NCBI GenBank assembly: GCA_022747635.1
Contig: JAKTNV010000005.1
Coordinates: 87,579,969 to 87,643,968, forward strand
Direction: 5' to 3'
DNA length: 64,000 bases
Origin: Hetaerina americana
Lineage: Eukaryota; Arthropoda; Insecta; Odonata; Calopterygidae
The notes under the pieces are model-generated. The model worked only from the letters and a program-made list of their open reading frames with translations. It ran no database searches and was not told the origin of the DNA. Position numbers and translations under genes: made by a program. This document shows positions 11,448-20,986 of this stretch, in pieces. Position 1 is the first letter of the stretch, and each line of letters begins with the position of its first letter.

Positions 11448-12740
11448 ATTGCTTTTCCTTATTTACTTTTTATGTCATGAAACCAAATTACTGGAAATAC
11501 TTGAAGTTATTAGGTTTTCAATGGGCAATAGAAATGAAAATGTTATTTTATTAGTTTTGAATCTATTAATTGTATGCAGTTTTTTCTCTAATAATTCTGC
11601 ATTGAAGTAATTTTTTCCTGATTTAGCTGAGCTAAACTAGCATGTGAAAGTTGGTCCCCAAAATTGATGTTCTGAATCAAATTTATGAAAATTTTGGCTT
11701 GTTCACACACGAAAAAAGTTCATTCATGCTTCTTGGCAGTTTGCTTTCATTTCCCTCTTCCAGAGCTTGTTCTCATTAAGTATTTAACTCTCTTTTGTCT
11801 CCCCTGGTTTTGATATCTTAGGGAAAAGAAATTTCTGTATTCGGTATGTTAATTAGTGTGCTAACATTTATCTGTGATAAATTGGGAATGGAGCTGATAT
11901 TAACGCAATAATAACACCTCCTGCTGACATGGAGAGATGAGCAGTAGTCCGCTTACATATAACTGTAGCTTTTGAATGCTTTAATGCAATTCTAATAGAC
12001 AGAATAATTAATATGATATGATAAGGGATAGCAGATGTCATTATTGCATTTTTGCCTCAGAAAATGTCATCAATCTTTCTCCACGGAAACCAAACCAATA
12101 ATTTGGGAGGATTGCTCTCTCATTGATGTGCAACATCCTTCTCTGATTACTATTCCATAATATTGTTTTAGAAGCTTAACAAAAATGACTGCCATGAGAG
12201 GAGTGTTTAAAGAACCTATCTAACCGTAAATTTTGCAACTATTGTACCGGTAAACTGAAATGAAGCATTAATGACATTGGTGAACGTTTAAATGTTAGAA
12301 TCAGCCTTTAGGTACCCTTTAGGGAAGATCTGGCGCAATAGCTGCTTCAATTCTAATCTTCCATTTGATGGGTCCTTTCAAGTTCTCATACATTGGAAGT
12401 CACAGGAAAAATTTACATTAGCAGTCATCCCTGAATTCAGTTGATTAACTTCTTGCTTAATTTAGCTACTTGAATGTTGAGGCTGACGGTACGTTGGCAA
12501 AAGAGTTGCAATGATTACAGTGATACTTGATTCAATGAGTATTTTGTAACCTCATATTTTCTCTCCCAAAAACTTTATCTTTTTCAGTGTGTCATGATGT
12601 CTATTTTAAAAATTATGTTTATGACTGTATGTAAAAGTTGCTAATTAAATGGCTAAATGAAGATATCAAAGAGAATTATCACACTGAAAAGTTTATTTCA
12701 CATTTTTGTATGTACTTTCATGTATCACTTTTCTTTTCAG
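11448..12740. other. intergenic DNA, no feature seen
   Basis: AT-rich, with no reading frame or repeat that I can support. Confidence 0.4.
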
Positions 12741-12788
12741 ACTAAGTCAATTAAGAAGTATCGGGCCCCACCACCCCCTAGCAAGTGA
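12741..12788 (+). CDS. possible terminal exon of an unidentified plus-strand gene
   Basis: A long pyrimidine-rich acceptor (tatcacttttcttttcag) is followed by sixteen in-frame codons in phase 0, TKSIKKYRAPPPPSK then TGA. The short basic and proline-rich end looks like a real C-terminus, but no matching upstream exon was found. If it is entered instead in the phase of the 2306 donor, the frame differs and runs on to a later stop. AATAAA-type signals follow near 13180. Low confidence because it rests on one acceptor and 15 residues. Confidence 0.3.
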   Translation, partial: TKSIKKYRAPPPPSK

Positions 12789-13470
12789 CTTCTTTTATAC
12801 CCAGGCTCTTTCACCAAAGAAGATTTCATAAGTATAATATTTCTTCATGCAAGAAAGTGTTGTATAAAAGAAATTTGTATTGTAATTCTGTTAATTGATG
12901 TAAAATTAATATATTTTAAGTTCAAGAAAGGGGGGATGATTTGTTAACTTCGAGATGAAATTTAAGTGTCACAGGAAATGTATTCTAAGAGACATGGACC
13001 CTATCTTTATATGTTAAGATTGCTGGTACTCGTGCCAAAAAATAGCTGGATAATGAGCTCATTGTTTGAGCTCCAAGAGAGATTCCATATTTGGATTGAA
13101 CTGTGACTGTTACAAGATATTCATGCAGAAGCAGTCTGGTTGTTCAAAGTTACTACTTTTAACTAATGAAATTGTGATAAATAAAACTTATGGTGTACTA
13201 TATGGTCAGTTTCGTTGGTGAAACATTTTAGAATTGCTTCATTTAATCCTCACAAGCTGCGTGGACCCGTATTTGATTCGAATTGGGAATGTTTAATCAT
13301 TTGAATTTTCGTTTCGACTGTATTAATAACATGTTCGCCCATCTACAATAATGAGACCAATAAATTTCTTTCAACAATATTTAATTAAGACTTACATTTT
13401 CATTAAAAAGTAACCACAGAGTTCGGTGGAATATAACTACACAGTGTATCCAATTAACAATTCCATAAAT

Positions 13471-13766
13471 TCACTCGTATTTAGCTTTTATATCATTCCA
13501 TAATTTCTGAAAAAAATATAAAACCTTAATAAGAAAATATGCCGCATCGCATTAAAAGTTAAGCAGTAATCACAAATATATGCATTATTGGCGAAGGGGG
13601 TTACTATATGGTAGTTACTTACGCCCTTGTTGATGGAATTGAAGATTTGTTCAGACGTTAATTCGAAAGTCCTTTCAAAGAAGAAGGTACTCAGAACAAT
13701 CGTCATCGCAAAGGTAGACGTTCGTTTAAAGAGAGTATTATAAACTTTGGTGGAAAAACCAGCCAT
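13471..13766 (-). CDS. UQCR10: cytochrome b-c1 complex subunit 9 (UQCR10/QCR9)
   Basis: This encodes the small single-pass subunit of mitochondrial complex III, which moves electrons from ubiquinol to cytochrome c in the inner membrane. There are two coding exons on the minus strand: 13766-13623 (48 codons, ending at a GTAAGT donor) and 13506-13471 (11 codons plus TGA, after a ttttttcag acceptor). The junction is in phase 0 and the product is 59 residues; the family is usually about 55-65. Family marks are the KVYNTLFKRTSTFA start, a hydrophobic segment at about residues 18-31, the FFFER motif, and the C-terminal KLWNDIKAKYE supplied by exon 2. The start is the only ATG before the conserved N-terminus. 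A simple unspliced translation would read past the donor into intron and give a wrong tail. The next gene, PSMD6, is transcribed away from it, with about 950 bp between the two start codons. Confidence 0.93.
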
Positions 13767-14720
13767 TGCTAGCTACTCTTCTGAACAAAACTAGAAGGAT
13801 CGTTCCACACAGACTAACCGTCTGCAGTAGTTCACGGGGTCGAAGAAAAGTATATCGCAAGCGTCAAGTCAATTGTTTTTCAAGTTATAAAAAGCTCTCA
13901 AATTTCCACTTCATATATTTTTATTCAAATAGAAAGTGAAATATCGAATTTATTACAGGAGATATTTATACCATTTAACTTTTTTTAATATCAACTAATG
14001 TGTTTCTATGCTGCGCCCTTCGATAGTTATTTAGTTTATTATTCTATATATTGTAGAGGGCAACACTTGTTTCAATTGCCATTTTAAGTGGTTTCACTTG
14101 TTCCTTAAACTTTGTTTTGTCATTGTGCGTTACTCGGCATTTCGAATAAGTGAATTACCCACTGATTATTCGTACATTGATAACCGCTGTATTACAGTTT
14201 TGCATGACTACTAAAGTTTGGTTCTTACTTCTAAACGCAGATTAATTCGGTAAGTACATTTGTACATCTCAGCGCGGAAAACAATATGATAACATCACTC
14301 ACTACCACATAGTCAATAGCATCGTAAATAATAATTCCATAGATGACAAAAAGTTAATAAAAAGCATTACTTCCGTCCAGTCGCTTGAAAACGGTGGATA
14401 TAAATTGAATTAATTAGGGGCTATAATTACTAATATAAGCTGGAGTTATTAAACTGCTCCAGTCGATATTAAGGAAGTGAAGCTGTGTGTATGGGGGAAA
14501 CTTTTGGTGTGTAATATGTGACCTTTGAATTAAAGTATAAAACTGAAATTAATTGATATTTGGTCAGTATACGGTCGCTAATAGAGTTTATTGATTCTAT
14601 GTGATTTTTAGACAAACTTCACAATGAAAGACATGTTAAACTGCATATAATACTGTTCAGTCCAACGTCTATTAAATTGTTCTGGAGATGCTCACCTGTA
14701 TTTGTCTTACAGATATCAAT
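13767..14720. promoter_or_regulatory. shared divergent promoter region UQCR10 / PSMD6, including PSMD6 5'UTR
   Basis: This is the 954-bp interval between two divergent housekeeping start codons. A consensus donor (ATTCG|gtaagtac) at 14250 and an acceptor (tttgtcttacag) ending at 14712 suggest a non-coding first exon of PSMD6 ending at 14249, an intron at 14250-14712, and eight 5'UTR bases before the ATG. No clear TATA box was seen. The transcription start sites are inferred, not shown. Confidence 0.55.
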
Positions 14721-15890
14721 ATGCCGTTGGAAAATCTTGAAGAGCAAGGCCTGGAGAAGAATCCAAACCTTCAGATCGCCCAGATGAAATTTTTGCTAAC
14801 ATTGCCGCAGTATCGTGGTGACGAAAGCACCAGAAGTTCTCTTATGGAGGCGATAAGAATGGATAATATGGCACCTTTTTATGAAGAGGTGGTTGCAGAA
14901 CTTGGATGGGCATGTGACACCGAACTTCTAGAGTCTATGAAAGAGGCTAATAAAAAGAAGCTGGAGGAATTAGAAGATGCCATTTTGGATGCAGAGAAGA
15001 ATCTTGGCGATGTTGAAGTTAGAGATGCATATTTGGCCAAGGCTGAGTATTTGTGCAGAATTGGAGATAAGAGTAAATGTCTAACTGCTTTCAATAAAAC
15101 CTATGATAAAACTGTATCATTGGGCCATAGATTGGATATTGTTTTCCACAAAATACGAATTGGACTCTTTTACTTGGATCATGATCTCATTACTAAAAGT
15201 ATTAATCAGGCTAAAAAATTAATTGAAGAAGGTGGTGATTGGGATCGAAGAAACCGCCTGAAAGTATATCAGGGCACCTACTCCCTTGCTATCAGGGACT
15301 TCAAAGGGGCTGCCAATTTTTTCCTCGATACCATTTCCACCTTTACGTCATATGAACTGATGGATTACACCAAGTTTGTGAAATACACCGTTTATGTCAG
15401 CATGATCTCATTGCCCAGGAATGAGTTGAGGGACAAGATCATAAAGGGATCTGAGATTTTGGAAGTGCTCCATTCTAATATGGACGTGAAGAATTACTTG
15501 TTTTCTTTGTATAATTGCCAATATTCGGAATTCTTCAAGAATCTTGTTGCTGTAGAAAATTTTTTCAAAACTGACTATCTCCTCAGTCCTCATTATCGAT
15601 ATTACGTGAGAGAAATGAGAATCATGGCATATTCACAACTCCTGGAGTCCTACAGGAGCTTAACTTTACAGTATATGGCTACCGCTTTTGGTGTGAGTGT
15701 TGACTTCATGGATCAAGAATTGTCTAGATTCATAGCTGCCGGTCGACTACATTGTAAAGTTGACAAAGTTGGAGGTGTAGTAGAAACCAATAGACCAGAT
15801 GCCAAGAATTCTCAATATCAGTCGACCATCAAGCAAGGGGATATTTTATTGAACAGAGTACAAAAGCTGTCTAGAGTCATTAACATCTGA
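14721..15890 (+). CDS. PSMD6: 26S proteasome regulatory subunit 6 (PSMD6 / Rpn7)
   Basis: This is a lid subunit of the 26S proteasome 19S particle. It is structural, contacting other PCI subunits and helping hold the deubiquitinase module. The coding region is uninterrupted and gives 389 residues, the same length as the human protein. It starts [18 protein letters not shown]. It then has the Rpn7 helical-repeat region (roughly residues 60-235, with [18 protein letters not shown] and [15 protein letters not shown]) and the PCI domain (roughly 240-360, with [20 protein letters not shown]). It ends in a helix, [18 protein letters not shown], that joins the lid helical bundle. The frame extends 11 codons upstream to another ATG, but that part lies across the probable acceptor ending at 14712, so the ATG at 14721 is preferred. 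The lack of introns in the coding part could suggest a retrocopy. However, the probable 5'UTR intron, the intact frame and the promoter context argue for the functional gene. Confidence 0.97.
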   Translation: MPLENLEEQGLEKNPNLQIAQMKFLLTLPQYRGDESTRSSLMEAIRMDNMAPFYEEVVAELGWACDTELLESMKEANKKKLEELEDAILDAEKNLGDVEVRDAYLAKAEYLCRIGDKSKCLTAFNKTYDKTVSLGHRLDIVFHKIRIGLFYLDHDLITKSINQAKKLIEEGGDWDRRNRLKVYQGTYSLAIRDFKGAANFFLDTISTFTSYELMDYTKFVKYTVYVSMISLPRNELRDKIIKGSEILEVLHSNMDVKNYLFSLYNCQYSEFFKNLVAVENFFKTDYLLSPHYRYYVREMRIMAYSQLLESYRSLTLQYMATAFGVSVDFMDQELSRFIAAGRLHCKVDKVGGVVETNRPDAKNSQYQSTIKQGDILLNRVQKLSRVINI

Positions 15891-16131
15891 ATTAGGTGCT
15901 TCTTAATATGTCTTGCTCACTTCAATTTTACCTTCTGTTATTTCATGGTTTCTGTTCATTTTCCTAATCCCTAGTTTTGTAAAAATATGTAAAATGTCCA
16001 TGTTTATTTTTTTTAATATCTCCATAAATACATGTTGTTGTGATGGAGTATTAGCATTTGAAATTATTCTTTGGTTTATGATATACTGAAGAGACACTGT
16101 AATTATTCATTCAAAGTAATATATTCCAATT

Positions 16132-16137
16132 AATAAA
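16132..16137 (+). terminator. poly(A) signal for PSMD6
   Basis: AATAAA about 240 bp after the PSMD6 stop codon, in AT-rich sequence. It is the first canonical hexamer downstream on this strand that I noticed. Confidence 0.6.
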
Positions 16138-17159
16138 TTTTTTAGTTTGGACAGTAATCAATAACTTATCATTGAATCATATTATAATCAGGTCATGATG
16201 GAAGAGTTAACATGCAATTGAAGAGTAGCCACTGCAATGCGTCACCAGATAACCCTATAGCGTTCATATCAGTTGTGACCATACATTTGTTATGCATTGA
16301 ATTCTCCACAGGTTCATTCATTGTACAAAATTTAAATGCTATAATGAGCAAGATCAATATTAATGAATTAATTACTGTGGTGCCTTGACTTTCGAATCAT
16401 TCAGTCTATGAACTTTTTTCATAATGTTTTCCTGTAAATGCGGACATATTCACAAGACTTGAACTGTGCTGCTTTTCTAATGCATGGTGTAACAGACCTT
16501 GTTGTGTACTTTCAGCAATGTCAATAAGTGCAATGTATACTGTGATGACAATGTTAGTTGCACCTCTTTTGCAATGATAGTTTTTACTTCCTTCTAGATG
16601 TGTTCTTTGCTGTTGGTGAATTTATCTTTACAAGTTATACATCTGGGTATAATTTTTTTTTCCCCAAAATTTATGAATCCGAGCCTGAAATAATCGATTT
16701 CCAATTGGGTGAAGTGGAGAATTTGATTTTGCGATATGGATCAAGGACAAGAATTAATTACGTTTGCAAGTCGAGGCACCTCTGTGATTTAATCGAAATG
16801 TTTTTATTTAAGTAGGAGATACACTTAGAATATTAAAACAGGATCAGTGCTTGATTTTGACAAACCATTCCAAGTGTTTGGTCACCATATATAAATGCAC
16901 GAAGTAGTGTCCAATGTGAGAACCAGGGAGGGGAATGGACTGATGATTACTGTTGCAAAGAAAGAACACCTTGACGTTTTGATCTAGAATCTATGAAAAC
17001 ATGATTCAGGCACATCTGAACTATTATCCATTCTCTCTATATTTTTTCCGTCATAGTTCCCAGCGTTCCAGGGATTATTGGAACCTTTGACAGAGGTACC
17101 TTAGTTCTATTCGTTTCCATTTGGAAAATAAAAAGAATGCAAAGTTTTATCAATATATG
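16138..17159. other. intergenic DNA, no feature seen
   Basis: The frame at 16558-16815 is AT-rich with no family signal and no good splice sites. Nothing else was identified. Confidence 0.4.
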
Positions 17160-17480
17160 GTTAATATTTTCCCCAAATTTGCGGGCAAGCATCATGATTT
17201 TACTCCTTGGAAAGTCTCAGGTTCAATTCTAGATAATGCTTCCCCTGCGGTGTAGATTTCTGGTGTATCAGTCTTCTAGGGACTCTGCCTAGAGAGAGGA
17301 CCCGATGACCATCCCAAACACTTTGTTTTGTAGTACAGTTTGACACGGCTCCTACCTAGCCCATCCAACAAGCTTCACGTCATAGAATGTGCTGGTGTTG
17401 TCAAGGTTGGAAGAGGCTCTCCCACTCTGCATAATATGTCATTACATCTCATCTGAAGTGGGTTGCCCTATGCACTGATT
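17160..17480 (+). repeat. possible old SINE
   Basis: A B-box-like GGTTCAATTCTAG occurs near 17220, followed by a body of higher GC content than its surroundings with CTCCTACCTAGCCCATCC. This is the usual layout of the tRNA-derived repeats seen elsewhere here, but I found no second copy in the window. Confidence 0.35.
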
Positions 17481-18414
17481 AATCAATGCATTCTGATTTT
17501 TAAGGAGTAAAATTATTGTCCTGCATGGATGGTCAGGAACTTAACAAAACTCTCAGCATAGGTTTGTTGGGATCAAAACACAAAAGAACATGTGCCTAAG
17601 CGTCTTAATGGGCAAAATGTGCCAATAAGCTAGCATGTATCCACAATAGGAGCACGCTAGCTTACTTGTAAAATGCAAGTTGGAAGTAAGGACATTTGCA
17701 GCGGAATGGACAATGTTCAATACATACCACTTAGTGAAATTACTCCTTTCCTATTGCGAACACAATTATTAGAAAACATATCAGGAAAGTTCCTGGACAC
17801 CAAAAATAGCTGAAAAGGTGATGTGGCAAAGGTAAAAGTTATGAAAACCCAAAATCCATTTTTTTATATTCGGTTTGTGTTTACCTTAGAGTTGGTGCTT
17901 ATATTTGTTCTCCATAGATTTTGTAAGAGGAGACTTTGTAAAGGGATGGTTATTTTTATAACTGAAAAAAAAAACTTTTGGTAGAAAGTGACGGGAGGAG
18001 CCATTCATATTGACTATCCTAAGTTAATTTATGTAAGCGCATTTCTTAAACCTTTTCAGCCAAAATTTTGCTTAAAAAGAACATGGCTTCATCAGCTTGA
18101 GTGTCATAGTATCATTGAGTGCGTGATTTAAGAAATAATATTTTCGAGTTAGACCAAGTAGTACCAACTGATCTTCTAGGGTAGGTCTGGTATATTCTGA
18201 TGAGCCCTAAGAACCAAGCTGTACCTGTTATTTGCTAAGCAAAATTGACAGCAGCAGCACATAAGAAAGGATCAAATGAGTGAGAATAGGAACTTGGAAT
18301 ATCAGGACAACATTGAAGGCAGGGAAATCAGAATATACACAGAAGGAGATGGAGAGAAGAAATATAGATATTCTGAGTGAGATGGAAGGATATTGGAGAT
18401 TACTGGAAGTGATA

Positions 18415-18506
18415 CGAGGATGGTCTGAAATGTTTCCGACCTAACAAAGATACAAGACATTTTTCCTGAAATTTTCTTAAGTGGGAAACTTTTCAGACCT
18501 CCCTCG
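18415..18506. mobile_element. 92-bp mariner-type MITE
   Basis: The ends CGAGGATGGTCTGAAATGTTTCC and GGAAACTTTTCAGACCTCCCTCG form an inverted repeat of about 23 bp with three mismatches, flanked by TA on both sides. The CGAGG...GAAA-GTTTCC end is of mariner type. There is no coding capacity. It sits inside the 18240-19910 retrotransposon, so it inserted after that element. Confidence 0.75.
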
Positions 18507-18679
18507 TAGATATAGATTAATATACAGCAGATGGGGAGAGGGTCCGCAAGGAGTGGGAATATTATTTAGAAAAAAGATAAGAAGAGTGTAGTAAACATAG
18601 ACCAAGTGTAGACTCTTGTCTATTACTAGTAGAGGTAAAAGCAGAACTGACAAATTTGGTCATTCTTCAGGTATACCTG

Positions 18680-18778
18680 ATGCAGAGTTTCTCTCCACCC
18701 TTCTTTTCCATTCATTCCTAATACCGCAAATGACCTCAACTGCCAGTCGCCTCCACTAAAACTACTACTACTGGAGAG
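18680..18778 (+). repeat. SINE family A, 3' fragment
   Basis: This matches the last third of the family A copies: GATGCAGAGTTTCTCTCCACC, then the CGCAAATGACCTCAACTG region, ending in a run of ACT triplets. The tRNA-like head is missing. 5'-truncated copies are expected from retroposition. Confidence 0.75.
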
Positions 18779-20398
18779 AGGGTTGGGAGGTGGGGGGGCA
18801 ACAGTTTAGGGATGACGAATGACCACAGGGAGAAAGCAGACAGGTTCTCCAGACAACAGGGGTTAATCATAACAAACACTTAGTTTGTACACCGCATAAG
18901 TCATAGGTATGTATGGAAAGTGCGTGGGGATTCAGGAAGATACCAGTTTGATTACATTACTGTTAGCTACAGATTTAAGAACAGCTGGATTAATTCACAG
19001 TTCCTCCGGAGTGGATGTGGATTCAGATCATAATTAAGTATTAAAATCAGATTCAAGAGGATAAAACGGAATACAAATGAGGAAATGGATTGTATAAGAA
19101 TTATCCTCAATGACCTGAAAGGAGCACCAACAGACTGTAGAGAAAATAAAGAGTGAGTACTACAGACGAGTGGAATAGATGAAAATGGGAACACCAAAGA
19201 GTATATTGAAAGCAAAAAAAAAATATGGGAACAGTAATTAGGAAAAGGAAACAATATATTACTAAAAAGAGAATAAAATAGAAGAATATAAAAATGGTAG
19301 AAGGAAGTATTTAAGGATTGAATAATAAACTGAGGTGGGAAACTAATCTGGGAAAAGAAGCGTGGTGGAAGATGGCATGCCAGGATATGGAAAGTTTGCC
19401 GAGGAAGGGTGAAATTGGTGTGCTCTAAAGGAAGGTGAAAGCTTTTTTAGGAAGGAAAATCCATGCAAACCATAAGTCAAACAAATTATCAGTTGAACCA
19501 AAAAAGATTCAAGAGAGTTAGAAGGAATACACAGAGGAACTATTTGGTGTAAACATTAGGCCAGCAAGCTTGGACATTGAAAGGGAATATGACGTAAATG
19601 AGGATAGATTAGGTCCAGGGTTACTAGATGGAAATGGTAATAAGGACAATGAAATCAACCATGGGGGTACGTAACATTCCAAAAGGACTACCAAAGGGTC
19701 GAGGAAAACACGGGGAGTTAGTGCTTATGGACTAACGAGTAACATTTTTGAGGGTTGAAATAGTGATGAATGTTTTGTCAGGTGTTAGTCCCCACACCAA
19801 TGAAAGAAAAGACAGCCTATCCATGTGCGAGGACAATGCGATAGTTTGATTTACCATTCAGCTGAAGTGGTACTGAGGATCATTTATTGCTAGTTTGAAT
19901 ACCATTAGTCACAGTGAATAATAAATCCATCACCAAAACCTGGTGGTTGAAACACCTGGATCGATTATTTCATTTTATTTCGTGGCAAAGCCTTATCGTA
20001 CGGTTGCGGGTGTGAAGTTAGAGATAACAACCAATTTTACGTTTAATTATGTAAGTCAAGTTAGACCTGATCAGCGAGTATTCACCATCGATTGTGATCA
20101 CAAACAAGCTATTTGTGAATTTTTTCTTTAATTTTTCAGTCTTTTCTCGGAAATCTGAAACGCCAGTGATAACACTAAATACAGCGGCACTAATAGGATA
20201 ATATATAGGAATATGTAAACAATAGCGTACTCGCATTTGCTTTTCAAAAAATATGACAGGTCTCCAAATCAAAAGAAGTGGAAATCTATGGTTCTTCGAA
20301 ATCGAACAGTTTTCCATTATTTCGCATGTTTATTACCATACATTACTAGCAATGAAAATGAGAACTTCACCCAAGCTCAACAAGGTCTGACAATGGGT

Positions 20399-20450
20399 TT
20401 CATGATCATGGTACTACTAATGGTACCATTAGTAGTACCACGATCATGAA
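20399..20450. repeat. 52-bp near-perfect palindrome upstream of PI4KA
   Basis: The 25-bp arms (TTCATGATCATGGTACTACT... and its complement) are separated by TA and carry one mismatch. It lies about 450 bp upstream of the PI4KA start codon. Confidence 0.85.
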
Positions 20451-20612
20451 TGCCGTCAGTTCGTGAGGGTCGTTTGCTTGACAGACAAATCCACTGGAGC
20501 GCCCTCCGTGATCAAGGGCAAATTATAACAAATGAACGCGAAATTGCGAAAATTATTCTGGTGCAGATGATTGGTTGTCAAAATTTGTCGTTCAGTGTGC
20601 AAGCACAGGCAA

Positions 20613-20620
20613 TATAAAAA
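20613..20620 (+). promoter_or_regulatory. TATA-like element, possible PI4KA promoter
   Basis: TATAAAAA in the context GGCAATATAAAAAGGTCACAG, about 280 bp before the PI4KA start codon. No initiator can be assigned with certainty, so this is a weak inference. Confidence 0.3.
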
Positions 20621-20896
20621 GGTCACAGTGTCTTTTTCTGTTCATATCTGACATGGACTGCTCTGGTAATGTTTAAATGATTTGATTTTATTTGATTGAC
20701 TTAGTAATTGACCCGTTAAATGTCCAATCAATATTATAATAGTTACAATGGATGGTTGGCATGAGTCTTCTGCCCCTTACACCCCTCTAAGAATTCATTT
20801 TGGATCCCAAGCAGTCTTATGATGTGTGTCATGATCTTGGTTAAAAAGCCACATAATTAGGTGTCAAGTATCAGTGCCATGATAATAGCCTGCCCA

Positions 20897-20986
20897 ATGG
20901 CGAACGATAGGAAGGATTTCTTTACCAAAGCCGTGCAACATCTAGCAAGATCACTAGCTGCGATCAATCCCACTCCTTGGGACAAG
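20897..20986 (+). CDS. PI4KA: PI4KA exon 1 (first coding exon)
   Basis: Thirty codons, [20 protein letters not shown]..., ending at AAG|gtaaaa in phase 0. An upstream in-frame ATG at 20879 adds six residues. The conserved part (FF-KAV--LARSLA) starts after the 20897 ATG, which is why I prefer it. Confidence 0.85.

Larger units (their letters stand above)
18240..19910 (+). mobile_element. decayed RTE-type retrotransposon, endonuclease to linker region
   Basis: It begins with the typical start of an RTE endonuclease (RIGTWNIRTTLKAGKSE, about 18278). Broken frames continue to the linker phrase IQES-KEYTEELFGVNIRPAS (about 19510-19565), which matches the 6480 region of the other copy. Stops and frameshifts are frequent. 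Two younger insertions lie inside it: a 92-bp MITE (18415-18506) and a SINE family A 3' fragment (18680-18778). Confidence 0.75.

Noticed and set aside
14688..14720. Upstream ATG extending PSMD6 by 11 residues
   Set aside because: The extension crosses a consensus acceptor ending at 14712, and the conserved protein starts at the 14721 ATG with the expected length of 389.
14721..15890. PSMD6 as a processed retrocopy
   Set aside because: The frame is intact and highly conserved, there is a likely 5'UTR intron and no poly(A) tract or flanking duplication was seen.
16558..16815. 85-codon plus-strand frame
   Set aside because: No similarity recognised, AT-biased composition, and no promoter or splice context.
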